Positions 1-8,875 of a stretch of 40,393 bases of DNA are shown here, in pieces. How positions within the stretch are numbered: position 1 is the stretch's first letter; each line of letters begins with the position of its first letter. A program made the position numbers and the translations under genes. The notes beneath the pieces were generated by a model that saw only the letters and a list, made by a program, of their open reading frames with translations, searched no databases and was not told where the DNA came from. Source of the DNA: Lachnospiraceae bacterium (GTDB lineage: Bacteria; Bacillota; Clostridia; Lachnospirales; Lachnospiraceae); assembly GCA_024683645.1 (NCBI GenBank), contig JAIKYA010000054.1:1-40393 (forward strand), read 5' to 3'.

Positions 1-976
1 GGATGCCTTTTTCCGCGGCATGGATGCAGTGGCGATGCAGGATTATAATACCGCATTGAGCGAACTGAACCAGGCACTGGCCGCGGGGGCAGGAGATGAG
101 GAGAATGTCTACAGGGGACTGGGACTCTGTTTTATGGGACAGGGCGAATATACAAAGGCGCTGTCGTCGTTTTATTCCGCTCTCAAGGAGGCGGACATAG
201 ATCCCGGCGAGACCGAAAAGGATATAAATTATTACATGGCCATCTGCTATTACAAGCTGGGGCAGTATGATGAGGCGATAGAGCGCTACGATGCCATCAC
301 CGGGATGATGCCCAAGGAGACGGAGGCCTATTTCCTGCGCGGTAACATGAAGCTCTATTTAAACGATGTGGAAGGCGCAGTGGGTGATTTTGACAAGGCG
401 GCGGAGCTTAAAAAGAAAGACTACCGCATGTGCCTTGATATCTATGACTGTATGATGCAGCACCATCAGGAAGCGCAGGCCCAGAAATATCTGGATACCG
501 TGCTGGCTGCCGATGCGAAGGATATCTCCGATTATGACAAGGGAAGACTGTGCTATTACAGCCGTGAATATGCCCAGGCCTGCAATTATCTGGAACGCGT
601 ACGAAACAGCGATGCTGCGGATGCGGCTATCATAAAGCTTCTGGGAGAGTGCTACAAGCTGCAGGGGCAGTATGAATATGCCGCCGTTGTCTACAACGGC
701 TATGCTGACCAGCATGCGGATGCGCAGATATGCAATGAGCTGGGACTGTGCTATGCGGAGCAGGGCGAGTACGAGGAAGCTCTGGCAGCTTTCAGAAAGG
801 GTATTGAGATAAAGGAAAACAATACCTGCATGCAGACGCTTAAGCGCAACGAGATCATTTCCTGTGAGCATCTGGGAGACTATGAGAAGGCTCTTGAACT
901 GCTGAAAGCGTATTCAGACATATACGGAAGCGACGAGGCGCTTGAACGCGAATACGCATTTCTGGCTACAAGATAA
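1..976 (+). CDS. TPR-repeat protein, 5' end outside the window
   Basis: The reading frame is open from base 2 and runs through the ATG at base 20. The residues before that Met (DAFFRG) match the start of a TPR helix, like YFLRGN later in the protein, so the true start probably lies upstream and the gene is partial. The visible 324 or so residues are almost entirely tetratricopeptide repeats, about eight to nine of them, with the usual small and aromatic residues (GLGLCFMGQGEYTKAL, MAICYYKLGQYDEAI, ELGLCYAEQGEYEEAL). No enzyme domain, membrane segment or sorting signal is visible in this part. TPR arrays are protein-binding scaffolds; the partner cannot be read from the sequence. It is separated from nrdD by 341 bases with a promoter, so it is not in the nrdD operon. 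Confidence 0.85.
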   Translation, partial: DAFFRGMDAVAMQDYNTALSELNQALAAGAGDEENVYRGLGLCFMGQGEYTKALSSFYSALKEADIDPGETEKDINYYMAICYYKLGQYDEAIERYDAITGMMPKETEAYFLRGNMKLYLNDVEGAVGDFDKAAELKKKDYRMCLDIYDCMMQHHQEAQAQKYLDTVLAADAKDISDYDKGRLCYYSREYAQACNYLERVRNSDAADAAIIKLLGECYKLQGQYEYAAVVYNGYADQHADAQICNELGLCYAEQGEYEEALAAFRKGIEIKENNTCMQTLKRNEIISCEHLGDYEKALELLKAYSDIYGSDEALEREYAFLATR

Positions 977-1028
977 GCCTCTTAAAAAATCACTGAAATT
1001 TTTTCGGAAATTTCGTCAATTAGTCTAA

Positions 1029-1049
1029 ACACCATACAATATATGGTGT
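1029..1049. repeat. Inverted repeat ACACCATA-N5-TATGGTGT upstream of the nrdD promoter
   Basis: Two perfect 8-base arms (1029-1036 and 1042-1049) surround CAATA. The repeat lies 40 bases before the -35 element of nrdD. The ACAC...GTGT ends recall NrdR boxes, which control ribonucleotide reductase genes, but NrdR boxes are 16 bases with touching half-sites, and here five bases are inserted. It is a candidate operator, not a confirmed one. Confidence 0.4.
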
Positions 1050-1088
1050 CCGGCCGTTTTAGGTGACATAATATCTTGTGGGAGAGTG

Positions 1089-1117
1089 TTGACATTTAAG
1101 GAGCGGTTTGTTACAAT
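1089..1117 (+). promoter_or_regulatory. Sigma-A promoter for nrdD
   Basis: TTGACA (1089-1094), a 17-base spacer and TACAAT (1112-1117) match the consensus almost perfectly. Transcription would begin near 1124, leaving an unusually long leader of about 190 bases before the nrdD start at 1318. Confidence 0.8.
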
Positions 1118-1139
1118 GACAACACATCGCGCATGATAC

Positions 1140-1255
1140 TTTATGTAAACCGTCTGAGGTTCAAAACAAAACAAAATCATACAAAACATAGTGTAGTCAG
1201 AGATTTTTGTCAGAACATCATGGCTTGATTGTCGCAAAGAAGTGGTTTACATAAA
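1140..1255 (+). promoter_or_regulatory. nrdD leader domain closed by a perfect 12-bp long-range stem
   Basis: TTTATGTAAACC (1140-1151) is the exact reverse complement of GGTTTACATAAA (1244-1255), and both lie inside the nrdD leader. In RNA they would close a domain of 116 bases. The 3' arm overlaps a smaller hairpin, AAAAC-AGT-GTTTT (from about 1253), so the two could compete. Alternatively the two arms are paired protein-binding sites on DNA. No known riboswitch was recognised. Confidence 0.5.
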
Positions 1256-1317
1256 ACAGTGTTTTCGGCGGTCCGTACAAATACAAAATCAAATGAGGGT
1301 AGGAAAGGAAGTACAAG

Positions 1318-3711
1318 ATGTTCAGTGTAATCAAGAGAGACGGAGAAAGGTCGGATTTCATCTTAAGCAAGATCAATGATGCAATAATGAAAGCCTTCGA
1401 GGCAACGGAAATGCAGTACAATAATGACATCATTGATATGCTGGCACTCAGGGTCACAGCGGATTTCCAGTCAAAGATCAAGAATAACGAGATCCACGTT
1501 GAAGAGATCCAGGACAGTGTCGAAAAGGTTCTTGAAACAGCAGGATACACCGAGGTGGCTAAGGCATACATCCTCTATCGTAAGCAGAGAGAAAAGATGC
1601 GTACCATGAAGTCCACCATCCTTGATTACAAAGATGTGGTTAACAGCTATGTGAAAGTGGAGGACTGGAGAGTAAAGGAGAATTCCACCGTTACATATTC
1701 GGTCGGAGGACTCATCCTTTCCAACTCCGGTGCAGTTACCGCAAATTACTGGCTCTCCGAAATATATGACAACGAGATAGCAGAAGCACACAGAAACGCC
1801 GACATACATATACATGATCTTTCAATGCTTACCGGATACTGTGCAGGCTGGTCACTCAAGCAGCTGATACAGGAAGGCCTGGGCGGCATATCCGGCAAGA
1901 TCACATCCGCACCCGCAGCACATCTTTCGGTGCTGTGCAACCAGATGGTAAATTTCCTCGGTATAATGCAGAATGAATGGGCAGGCGCTCAGGCATTCTC
2001 CTCCTTTGATACCTATCTTGCACCTTTCGTAAAGGTTGATAATTTAAGCTACAAAGAAGTGAAGAAGTGCATCGAGACCTTTATCTACGGTGTAAATACT
2101 CCCAGCCGCTGGGGAACACAGGCACCTTTCTCAAATATCACGCTTGACTGGACGGTGCCTTCGGATCTTGCAGAGCTTCCCGCTATCGTAGGCGGCAAGG
2201 AGATGGATTTCAAGTACAAAGACTGCAAGATGGAGATGGATATGGTGAACAAGGCCTTCATAGAGGTTATGATCGAAGGCGATGCCAACGGACGCGGGTT
2301 CCAGTATCCCATCCCTACCTATTCGATAACAAGTGATTTTGACTGGTCCGATACGGAGAACAACAGACTGCTCTTCGAGATGACATCCAAATACGGTACA
2401 CCTTATTTCTCAAATTACATCAATTCCGATATGGAGCCCAGCGATGTCAGGAGTATGTGCTGCAGACTGCGTCTGGACTTAAGGGAACTCAGAAAGAAGA
2501 CCGGCGGCTTCTTCGGCTCGGGCGAGAGCACGGGATCCGTAGGCGTTGTTACCATCAATATGCCCAGGATCGCTTATCTGTCAGCCAATAAGAGTGAATT
2601 CTACAAGAGACTCGACCGCATGATGGATATTGCAGCCAGAAGCTTAAAGATAAAGAGAGGCGTCATCACCAAGCTGCTCGACGAAGGCCTCTATCCTTAT
2701 ACCAAGAGATATCTCGGCACCTTCTCGAACCACTTCTCTACCATAGGACTGGTAGGTATGAACGAAGTAGGACTCAATGCAAACTGGCTGAGAGCCGACA
2801 TGACCGACAGACGTACGCAGGAGTTTACCAAGGAAGTGCTGAATCACATGAGAGACAGACTTTCCGACTATCAGGAACAGTACGGGGATCTGTACAACCT
2901 GGAAGCTACTCCCGCCGAGTCTACTTCCTACAGACTGGCTAAGCATGACAGGGCTAAATGGCCCGGCATCAAAACAGCGGGACACGAGGGTGATACACCT
3001 TACTATACCAACTCCTCACACCTGCCCGTTGATTACACGGCGGATATCTTTGATGCCCTTGATATCCAGGATGAGCTGCAGACACTCTACACTTCAGGTA
3101 CCGTATTCCACGGCTTCCTGGGTGAGAAGCTGCCCGACTGGAAAGCAGCAGCAAAGCTTGTCCGTACCATAGCTGAAAACTACAAGCTGCCTTATTACAC
3201 ACTTTCACCTACTTATTCGATCTGCCGCGAACACGGCTATCTTGCAGGTGAAGTAAAGAGCTGTCCTCATTGCGGCAAGACCACAGAGGTATATTCAAGG
3301 ATCACAGGTTATTACAGACCCGTGCAGAACTGGAATGACGGCAAGCTCCAGGAATACGCAAACCGTGTAGAATATGACATAGCGAATTCCTGCTTAAAGC
3401 GTCCCATCTCCGCTGTAGTGACCATGGGCAACGATTTTGAAGGAAACTCCACCGTGAGCTTTTCGGAGCCCGAGAGCATCATCTATCTCTTCACTACGAA
3501 GAAGTGCCCGAACTGCAAGCTTGTTAAGGAATACTTAAAGGGAATAGACTACATTCCCATCGATGCGGAGGAAAGCCCCGAACTGGCATACAAGTACAAT
3601 GTGCGTCAGGCGCCGACACTGGTGATCGTGGACAAAGGCAACGCAAAGAGGATAAGCAATGCCTCCAATATCAAGAAATTTGCGGATGAATACAATTCCG
3701 TAAGTGTATAA
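1318..3711 (+). CDS. nrdD: Anaerobic (class III) ribonucleoside-triphosphate reductase with C-terminal redoxin domain
   Basis: This enzyme makes deoxyribonucleotides from ribonucleoside triphosphates using an oxygen-sensitive glycyl radical. The 797 residues show an ATP cone at the N-terminus (about 3-90, starting VIKRDGER), the catalytic barrel, a CPHC pair (Cys649, Cys652) in the C-terminal metal site and the radical loop RITGYYRP with Gly664. After about residue 715 there is an extra domain of about 80 residues with CPNC (730-733), IDAEESPELAYKYNVRQAPTL and a cis-Pro-like APT, which is a thioredoxin or glutaredoxin fold. Typical NrdD proteins end soon after the radical loop. The fusion suggests that dithiols rather than formate supply the electrons, as described for redoxin-dependent NrdD enzymes. 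The activase gene nrdG, often next door, is absent from the window. The start has RBS GGAAAGGAAG. Confidence 0.95.
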   Translation: MFSVIKRDGERSDFILSKINDAIMKAFEATEMQYNNDIIDMLALRVTADFQSKIKNNEIHVEEIQDSVEKVLETAGYTEVAKAYILYRKQREKMRTMKSTILDYKDVVNSYVKVEDWRVKENSTVTYSVGGLILSNSGAVTANYWLSEIYDNEIAEAHRNADIHIHDLSMLTGYCAGWSLKQLIQEGLGGISGKITSAPAAHLSVLCNQMVNFLGIMQNEWAGAQAFSSFDTYLAPFVKVDNLSYKEVKKCIETFIYGVNTPSRWGTQAPFSNITLDWTVPSDLAELPAIVGGKEMDFKYKDCKMEMDMVNKAFIEVMIEGDANGRGFQYPIPTYSITSDFDWSDTENNRLLFEMTSKYGTPYFSNYINSDMEPSDVRSMCCRLRLDLRELRKKTGGFFGSGESTGSVGVVTINMPRIAYLSANKSEFYKRLDRMMDIAARSLKIKRGVITKLLDEGLYPYTKRYLGTFSNHFSTIGLVGMNEVGLNANWLRADMTDRRTQEFTKEVLNHMRDRLSDYQEQYGDLYNLEATPAESTSYRLAKHDRAKWPGIKTAGHEGDTPYYTNSSHLPVDYTADIFDALDIQDELQTLYTSGTVFHGFLGEKLPDWKAAAKLVRTIAENYKLPYYTLSPTYSICREHGYLAGEVKSCPHCGKTTEVYSRITGYYRPVQNWNDGKLQEYANRVEYDIANSCLKRPISAVVTMGNDFEGNSTVSFSEPESIIYLFTTKKCPNCKLVKEYLKGIDYIPIDAEESPELAYKYNVRQAPTLVIVDKGNAKRISNASNIKKFADEYNSVSV

Positions 3712-3754
3712 ATACAAACAGCCTGTATTCAGTAAGGCTGATGAGGGGGTGATT

Positions 3755-3790
3755 CGGCGCATGAGTCTCATGCGCCGGATTTAATTTTTT
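3755..3790 (+). terminator. Intrinsic terminator after nrdD
   Basis: A 10-bp stem starting CGGCGCATGA (3755-3764), a 3-base loop and TCATGCGCCG (3768-3777) are followed by a T-rich run ending in TTTTTT (3785-3790). It closes the nrdD transcript before the next promoter at 3801. Confidence 0.85.
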
Positions 3791-3800
3791 CCTCAGGCAG

Positions 3801-3829
3801 TTACACTTTTGCTACGCCTGTTGTATTAT
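3801..3829 (+). promoter_or_regulatory. Promoter for the giant protease-like gene
   Basis: TTACAC (3801-3806), 17 bases, TATTAT (3824-3829). Transcription would start near 3836, downstream of the earliest possible in-frame start at 3809. This supports the ATG at 3863 as the true start. Confidence 0.6.
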
Positions 3830-3862
3830 AGTAAAGGAAAATTAATTTTCGGAGGTAAGGAT

Positions 3863-6800
3863 ATGGGGGAATTAGCTGAAAGATACCTTAAATACAAGGA
3901 GATAGATGAGGAGAAAAAAAAGCGGGTCGAGCCGGATCCCGCCACCGAAGGTGATAAGTATATAGAATTTCAGAGACGTGATCGCCGTGAGCCGAATATG
4001 CTGATCCATTTCCGGAACGATCTGCGCGAAGCCCCGATCCCGGCGGATAAGGTGATAAAGGCCTTTGCCAAAGCAGCCGGAGAGGACAGATACCGGGAAC
4101 TGCTGGAAGAGTCCAGGAGAGATACGGGAGTGATCTATCAGATAAGAGAATATCTGAGGACAAATAAGCCTGATGTCATAGATAGTCTGCCTTTCATAGA
4201 AAGGCTTAGCCTGTCGCTTTTCGGTGAAAGAACAAGCGCTGTTGTGGATAAACTGATCAGACAGGGAGTGATCCCTCAGGCGGACCTCGATTCGATCATT
4301 GCCAAAAACCTTCTCTCGTCTTTTGAAGAACTGCACGGCGGGGTCGACAGCGGGCTTTTCCTGGATGCCCTCGAAGAAGAGATGGGGCCGGAGGAACTGG
4401 GGAAACTGACCGCACAGCTGGACTCTTATAAGGACACTCTTGAAGATGATTTCCGGGACCCTGTGGAATATCCGTACAGACAGCGCTGCGATAATCTTAA
4501 GAACAATATGCCAAAGGAACTGGAAGAAGATCCCCGGAAGCAGCGCGAGTATGAAGAAGCACTGGAATATACGGCGCAGCATATAACAAGGACAAAAGAT
4601 TCCGTGAGCAATGAACTCGGCCATTTGGACAAAGATGTGAGCAGGGTCCTGGTACGCAGGGAGAAACATGCCATGTCGGTCGTAAAACCTGTCTATGAAG
4701 GCGGGCGCTACCACGATCTTTTTGTTTCCAATCCGGAGGCAACGGGCACAAAGCATCTGATGAAGGGGCGTGAAAAAGAACTGCAGACCGTGCTGGATGA
4801 GGGCGTGACCATAAGCGACAGGACAAGGGAAGGTCTGAGGCTTATGCTTAAGAAGATGGAGGAAATGAAGCTTGAAGATTACGACTACAATGATTCCTTC
4901 GCGGCTCCAAACGGAAAAGTCTATAACGTGATGGAACAGGGAACCAAGATATACGGCCTGAACAAGCTTGTTGCGAAACAGAACGAGCTGATCGCTGCCA
5001 TAAATGAGATCCCGCCTTCGCCGGATAAGATAATAACGGCAAAGAAGGAACATGAAAAGACTGCCGCGGATATGCGGGAACTGTTTGATATAGCAAAAAA
5101 ATACTTTAATCAGGATCCAAATATCTTTCCCGGAAATATGGACAGCTGGCGTCATAATGATTTTCCTCATGAGTTCACCGGGGACTGCCATACCATGGCA
5201 CAGATCAACGGCGTATTTCTCGCTTATGAAAACTGGAAATTAAACGGTGTGGATCTAGAGGAATACCTGAAGACTCCGACAAAGGCAACTGTCGACAATA
5301 TGGTTGGCAGACTGGAGCCGCTAAGCTTTAAAAAGAGAGCGGAGGAGGCAGGCAGCCTCGAGGAGATCCTGGAGCTTATGACTGCTTCGGGCAAGTTCCT
5401 TAAGGCAGACAATGATTATGAATATACCGTGGCGGAACAGGCTCTGATGAGACCGCTGAAGCTGCCCGCCCTGCTGGAAGGCGATCCTGGCCTTGCAGAG
5501 AGGAACGAGCTTTTCTGTGATATCACCATGCACGAATTCGGAGATTTCCTGAAAAACACCGAGCAGGCCAAATTCGGATATTTTCTTCGTGGAACGGGTC
5601 AGCTGTCAGCTGAGGAATACGGGGCCAGACTGCAGACCCTTCAGAACCTGATGCTGGTCGGCGATGCCGAGAGAAAGCCTTCAGAACTCATGCATGGAGT
5701 ACCGGATACCGACATGTACGGAAGGGTGATAAAAGATCCTTTCAACGCGGAAAGGTATATGAAGAAGACTCCCGTGGATTACACGGGGATAATGGAGCGT
5801 GCGGGCCGCATATACAACAAGATGGCAGCGATGGAAGACGTGCAGACAAACGTCAGCACGGATGATGTGCTGAGGGCTACGCAGCAGCTTTATCTGAGAG
5901 TGCTGGCAGCACATCCGGAGGATGCGCAGAAAGAAGAGTATATCCGGATGCAGCAGGCGATGACCGGACTCAGTAACAGGCTTTCCGAAGATGCACCGGA
6001 AGACACCAGGCTTGCGATGAAGAAAATAGATTCGGGATATAAAAAGCTGTTAATAGATGCGGCTAAACGTTACAGGAATGAACAGAAGGAAGAGACAAAG
6101 CTGCAGGAAATGAAAGACCGCCTGTCCTTTGAACAGTTTGAGGAAAGCTTTCCTGAGCTGGGCCTTAGTGAAGAAAATGCCCGCTATCTCTATGACCACT
6201 TAAGCAGGGATGAAATGAGGAGACTGCTTGATTACAGGAATTCGCACGATGAGTTTGACAATATATTCCACAACTGGGACAGACCGTATAACCGCAGGGA
6301 TGATAATCTGTCAAGACTGTCGCCGGGGGCAAGGATGTCGGGAGATGCGGAAGGACTGCGCAGGTATCTGAACGACAATGAAGAAAAGCTGAACGCTGCG
6401 GATAAGCTGTATATACTGAAGCATATAGAAATGGCGGAAAAAGTGGCACAGAGGCAGCAGGAGGGAGAGCAGGCGCTTGAAGGCGGGGAGATGCGCCCTG
6501 CCAAGCCGGAGCTTTTCATGGACAGCGATGGTTTTGTACAGCTTAACATCCGTCAGCCCAAAGCCCAGAGTTCAGCCAACGGATGCTGGTCGGTGGCGCT
6601 GCAGCAGATAGTACAGGGACGCGGAACGGAGGATATCACTCAGGAGGATATACGCTCCTATCGTCCGGCAGAGAGAGGTATCGATGAGATAAACGCCCAC
6701 TATGCCAATGATCCGGGCCTAAAAGAAGCGGATACCCTGTACAATAAGGATGCGGCACTGTCGATAAAGGACATGCTGGATCCCGTGCTGGCCTTTGCTC

Positions 6801-8839
6801 CCAATACCATGGTGCGTGTCATGGAGATAGCTGCGTATGACCCGGCGTCCAACAGTGCTCTCAATGCACAGGGTATAGGACCCGCACAGTACAGACAGAA
6901 TGCAAAAGAGCTGATAAGGCAGACAGTTGAAAAGGCTCTGATGATAGACCGCTCTCCGCTGGCAATACGACAGCCCGGACATTTTGTAAATATCGTGGGA
7001 ATAAAAGATGACATACTGCTGATCCAGGATCCCTTAAGTTCGGTCAATCCGCCGGAGCGTATGCGCAAAGTGTCCATAGACAGTTTCGTGGAGGCTATGC
7101 TCTTCACCAAAGGAAAGGCCGGGGATGTGACCCGTAACATCCAGCTTTTGTGGGGCTCGGATATAAAGCTTGACAATGAGGGAAAGATACTGGGACTCCC
7201 GGACGAAGGCGTAGGCGTGGCTGATAACGGAGAGATCGCACTTAATGCACAGCAGCGCGATGAGAACGGCTTCCTGCTGGAAACCCAGAAGAACGGCTTA
7301 TGGATAAACAGATACGGCAATCAGGACGGAGTTCCCAGGCGGGATGAGCAGCTGTTATCTAAGGACGGCCTGATCCGCAGCGACCGGGTATACCTTCCGA
7401 GAAAGCTGAACCTTGAAGGCCTTAAGAGGGAGGCGGCGCAGCGCAGTCCCGGGGAAGAGCAGAAGCTTAAGGAAGAGGCAACGCTCTACTTCCGGGATGC
7501 AGCGGATCTGAAGGGCAGATCGGTGACGGATGTGCAGAACAAAGGCTTTGAGGCAGTAAGGCAGGAAGTGACCGAGGAATATGAACGCAAGGAGCAGAGG
7601 AAAAATCTGCCGGAGAGCCTGAATCCCGAACAGAACAGGGATAAGGAGTCTCAGCAGGAGATATACGATAAAGGCCTGGGATATATAGGAGCACTTGAGG
7701 AATACAGGAAGAATGCGAGAGAGCTGCTGGAGGAACTGAGAAGGACGGGTATAGACGCTCAGGCGGATCCGGCGGAATATACAAAACTCGTAGGTGAGCT
7801 TGAGGAGGTCTGTGCCCTGTCGGTAAAGAATACAGCAGCCGAGATCGCCGGCACGATGCGCAGGCTGACCGCATCTTCAAAGGAATGCGCTGATGCGTTT
7901 AAGGATGAGGGCGGTAATGCATCAAGGCCCGATGAAAAGAAGGATGAGCGCAGGAGGCTTGCGGAAAAGGGAAACAAATGGCTGGAGAAAAGCGTTGAAC
8001 AGGAAAGATCAGAGCTTCTGATACTGGGAGAAAGCGGCGCCGATGAAGCAAACATCAGTATCGAAGAAATGCTGCGTGTGCCTGCCGCAAAACTGGGTGT
8101 ATTGCGGACGAAGAAAGAAGAGGAGGCAATCGGCGCCAAGGCGGAGGCTTACGCCCAGGAGGTTGAAAAACAGGCAGCTGCAGCCCGGGAACAGCTGAAG
8201 ATCATGGACGGGCTGGGAAAGATCTTCAGCAAGGATTCGGTACAGTATATAAACATGAAGAAAGCCCTGAAGGCTGTCTCTGAGCTGGGGCGCGATAATA
8301 CACCGCTGGAAGTGGCGGAAGCAATGTCAGACCTGGGAATATATGCCAAAGCGTATACGGACAAGCTGGAGCAGTTTGGAGGAGGAAGGCTCTATCCCGG
8401 GTCAAGACGTTTTGATATCGCACTGGCTGCACAGATGAATGTCAGAGACAGCGGGCTGGGTGATGTTAAAATCATGCCGGGCGGTGTGCTGCCTACGGTA
8501 AAACTGCTTGCGCAGGCGGAAGCGGGCATCATCTCGGATCTTAAGAAAAGGGATTTTGAGCTGGTGGACGGAGTGAAGCTTCGCAAGGAGTATCAGCAGG
8601 AGCTTGAAGAAATGAAGGCCATAGAAAAGAATGTGGACAGTGCGGCAAAGGCCGAACCGGTCAGCGAACCGAAGGGCTCAAAGGAAGATAAACGCAAGAA
8701 AATGGATAAGGCTGAGGTGAAGGATTTCCTGAACAGCGAAAAGAAGGAAAAGAAAGGGCACAGCAGGAAAAAGGACAGCGGAGAGATCACGACAGGCAGG
8801 ACAAAGGATACTGCGGTCAAAAAAGGAGGGGGCGCATAA
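3863..8839 (+). CDS. Giant charged protein with an embedded papain-fold cysteine protease-like domain
   Basis: I do not recognise the family. The start at 3863 (MGELAERYLKY) has GGAGGT at 3851-3856 and gives 1658 residues. There is no signal peptide and no membrane segment. Residues 1 to about 890 and 1150 to 1658 are rich in Glu, Lys, Arg and Asp and look mainly helical. In the middle, QSSANGCWSVALQQI holds Cys908 next to Trp, as in papain-fold proteases, followed by GHFVNIVGI with His1040 and IQDPL with Asp1056. The order and spacing of Cys, His and Asp fit C39- or AvrRpt2/C70-like proteases. The last 50 residues or so are very basic and low in complexity (KKEKKGHSRKKDSGE). It is transcribed alone, between two terminators, with no chaperone, immunity or secretion gene beside it. 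A secreted effector, a regulated intracellular protease and an inactive scaffold are all open possibilities. Confidence 0.75.
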   Translation: MGELAERYLKYKEIDEEKKKRVEPDPATEGDKYIEFQRRDRREPNMLIHFRNDLREAPIPADKVIKAFAKAAGEDRYRELLEESRRDTGVIYQIREYLRTNKPDVIDSLPFIERLSLSLFGERTSAVVDKLIRQGVIPQADLDSIIAKNLLSSFEELHGGVDSGLFLDALEEEMGPEELGKLTAQLDSYKDTLEDDFRDPVEYPYRQRCDNLKNNMPKELEEDPRKQREYEEALEYTAQHITRTKDSVSNELGHLDKDVSRVLVRREKHAMSVVKPVYEGGRYHDLFVSNPEATGTKHLMKGREKELQTVLDEGVTISDRTREGLRLMLKKMEEMKLEDYDYNDSFAAPNGKVYNVMEQGTKIYGLNKLVAKQNELIAAINEIPPSPDKIITAKKEHEKTAADMRELFDIAKKYFNQDPNIFPGNMDSWRHNDFPHEFTGDCHTMAQINGVFLAYENWKLNGVDLEEYLKTPTKATVDNMVGRLEPLSFKKRAEEAGSLEEILELMTASGKFLKADNDYEYTVAEQALMRPLKLPALLEGDPGLAERNELFCDITMHEFGDFLKNTEQAKFGYFLRGTGQLSAEEYGARLQTLQNLMLVGDAERKPSELMHGVPDTDMYGRVIKDPFNAERYMKKTPVDYTGIMERAGRIYNKMAAMEDVQTNVSTDDVLRATQQLYLRVLAAHPEDAQKEEYIRMQQAMTGLSNRLSEDAPEDTRLAMKKIDSGYKKLLIDAAKRYRNEQKEETKLQEMKDRLSFEQFEESFPELGLSEENARYLYDHLSRDEMRRLLDYRNSHDEFDNIFHNWDRPYNRRDDNLSRLSPGARMSGDAEGLRRYLNDNEEKLNAADKLYILKHIEMAEKVAQRQQEGEQALEGGEMRPAKPELFMDSDGFVQLNIRQPKAQSSANGCWSVALQQIVQGRGTEDITQEDIRSYRPAERGIDEINAHYANDPGLKEADTLYNKDAALSIKDMLDPVLAFAPNTMVRVMEIAAYDPASNSALNAQGIGPAQYRQNAKELIRQTVEKALMIDRSPLAIRQPGHFVNIVGIKDDILLIQDPLSSVNPPERMRKVSIDSFVEAMLFTKGKAGDVTRNIQLLWGSDIKLDNEGKILGLPDEGVGVADNGEIALNAQQRDENGFLLETQKNGLWINRYGNQDGVPRRDEQLLSKDGLIRSDRVYLPRKLNLEGLKREAAQRSPGEEQKLKEEATLYFRDAADLKGRSVTDVQNKGFEAVRQEVTEEYERKEQRKNLPESLNPEQNRDKESQQEIYDKGLGYIGALEEYRKNARELLEELRRTGIDAQADPAEYTKLVGELEEVCALSVKNTAAEIAGTMRRLTASSKECADAFKDEGGNASRPDEKKDERRRLAEKGNKWLEKSVEQERSELLILGESGADEANISIEEMLRVPAAKLGVLRTKKEEEAIGAKAEAYAQEVEKQAAAAREQLKIMDGLGKIFSKDSVQYINMKKALKAVSELGRDNTPLEVAEAMSDLGIYAKAYTDKLEQFGGGRLYPGSRRFDIALAAQMNVRDSGLGDVKIMPGGVLPTVKLLAQAEAGIISDLKKRDFELVDGVKLRKEYQQELEEMKAIEKNVDSAAKAEPVSEPKGSKEDKRKKMDKAEVKDFLNSEKKEKKGHSRKKDSGEITTGRTKDTAVKKGGGA

Positions 8840-8853
8840 GGCGTCCCCCTTTA
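8828..8853. terminator. Hairpin between the convergent giant gene and pyrF
   Basis: GGGGGCGC and GCGTCCCCC, with one bulged T, pair around ATAAG and are followed by TTTAT. The stem overlaps the stop codon of the giant gene. The two flanking genes converge here, and the hairpin could serve both, although the T-run is short. Confidence 0.5.
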
Positions 8854-8875
8854 TCATGCATATTAAAGCAGCGGT

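Noticed and set aside
1118..1317. A known riboswitch in the nrdD leader
   Set aside because: I could not match the conserved cores of cobalamin, purine or other common riboswitches, so only the stem itself is reported.
3872..5191. Long minus-strand open frame of 439 codons
   Set aside because: It is a shadow of the giant gene on the plus strand, which has a promoter, RBS and protein-like composition; the shadow has none.
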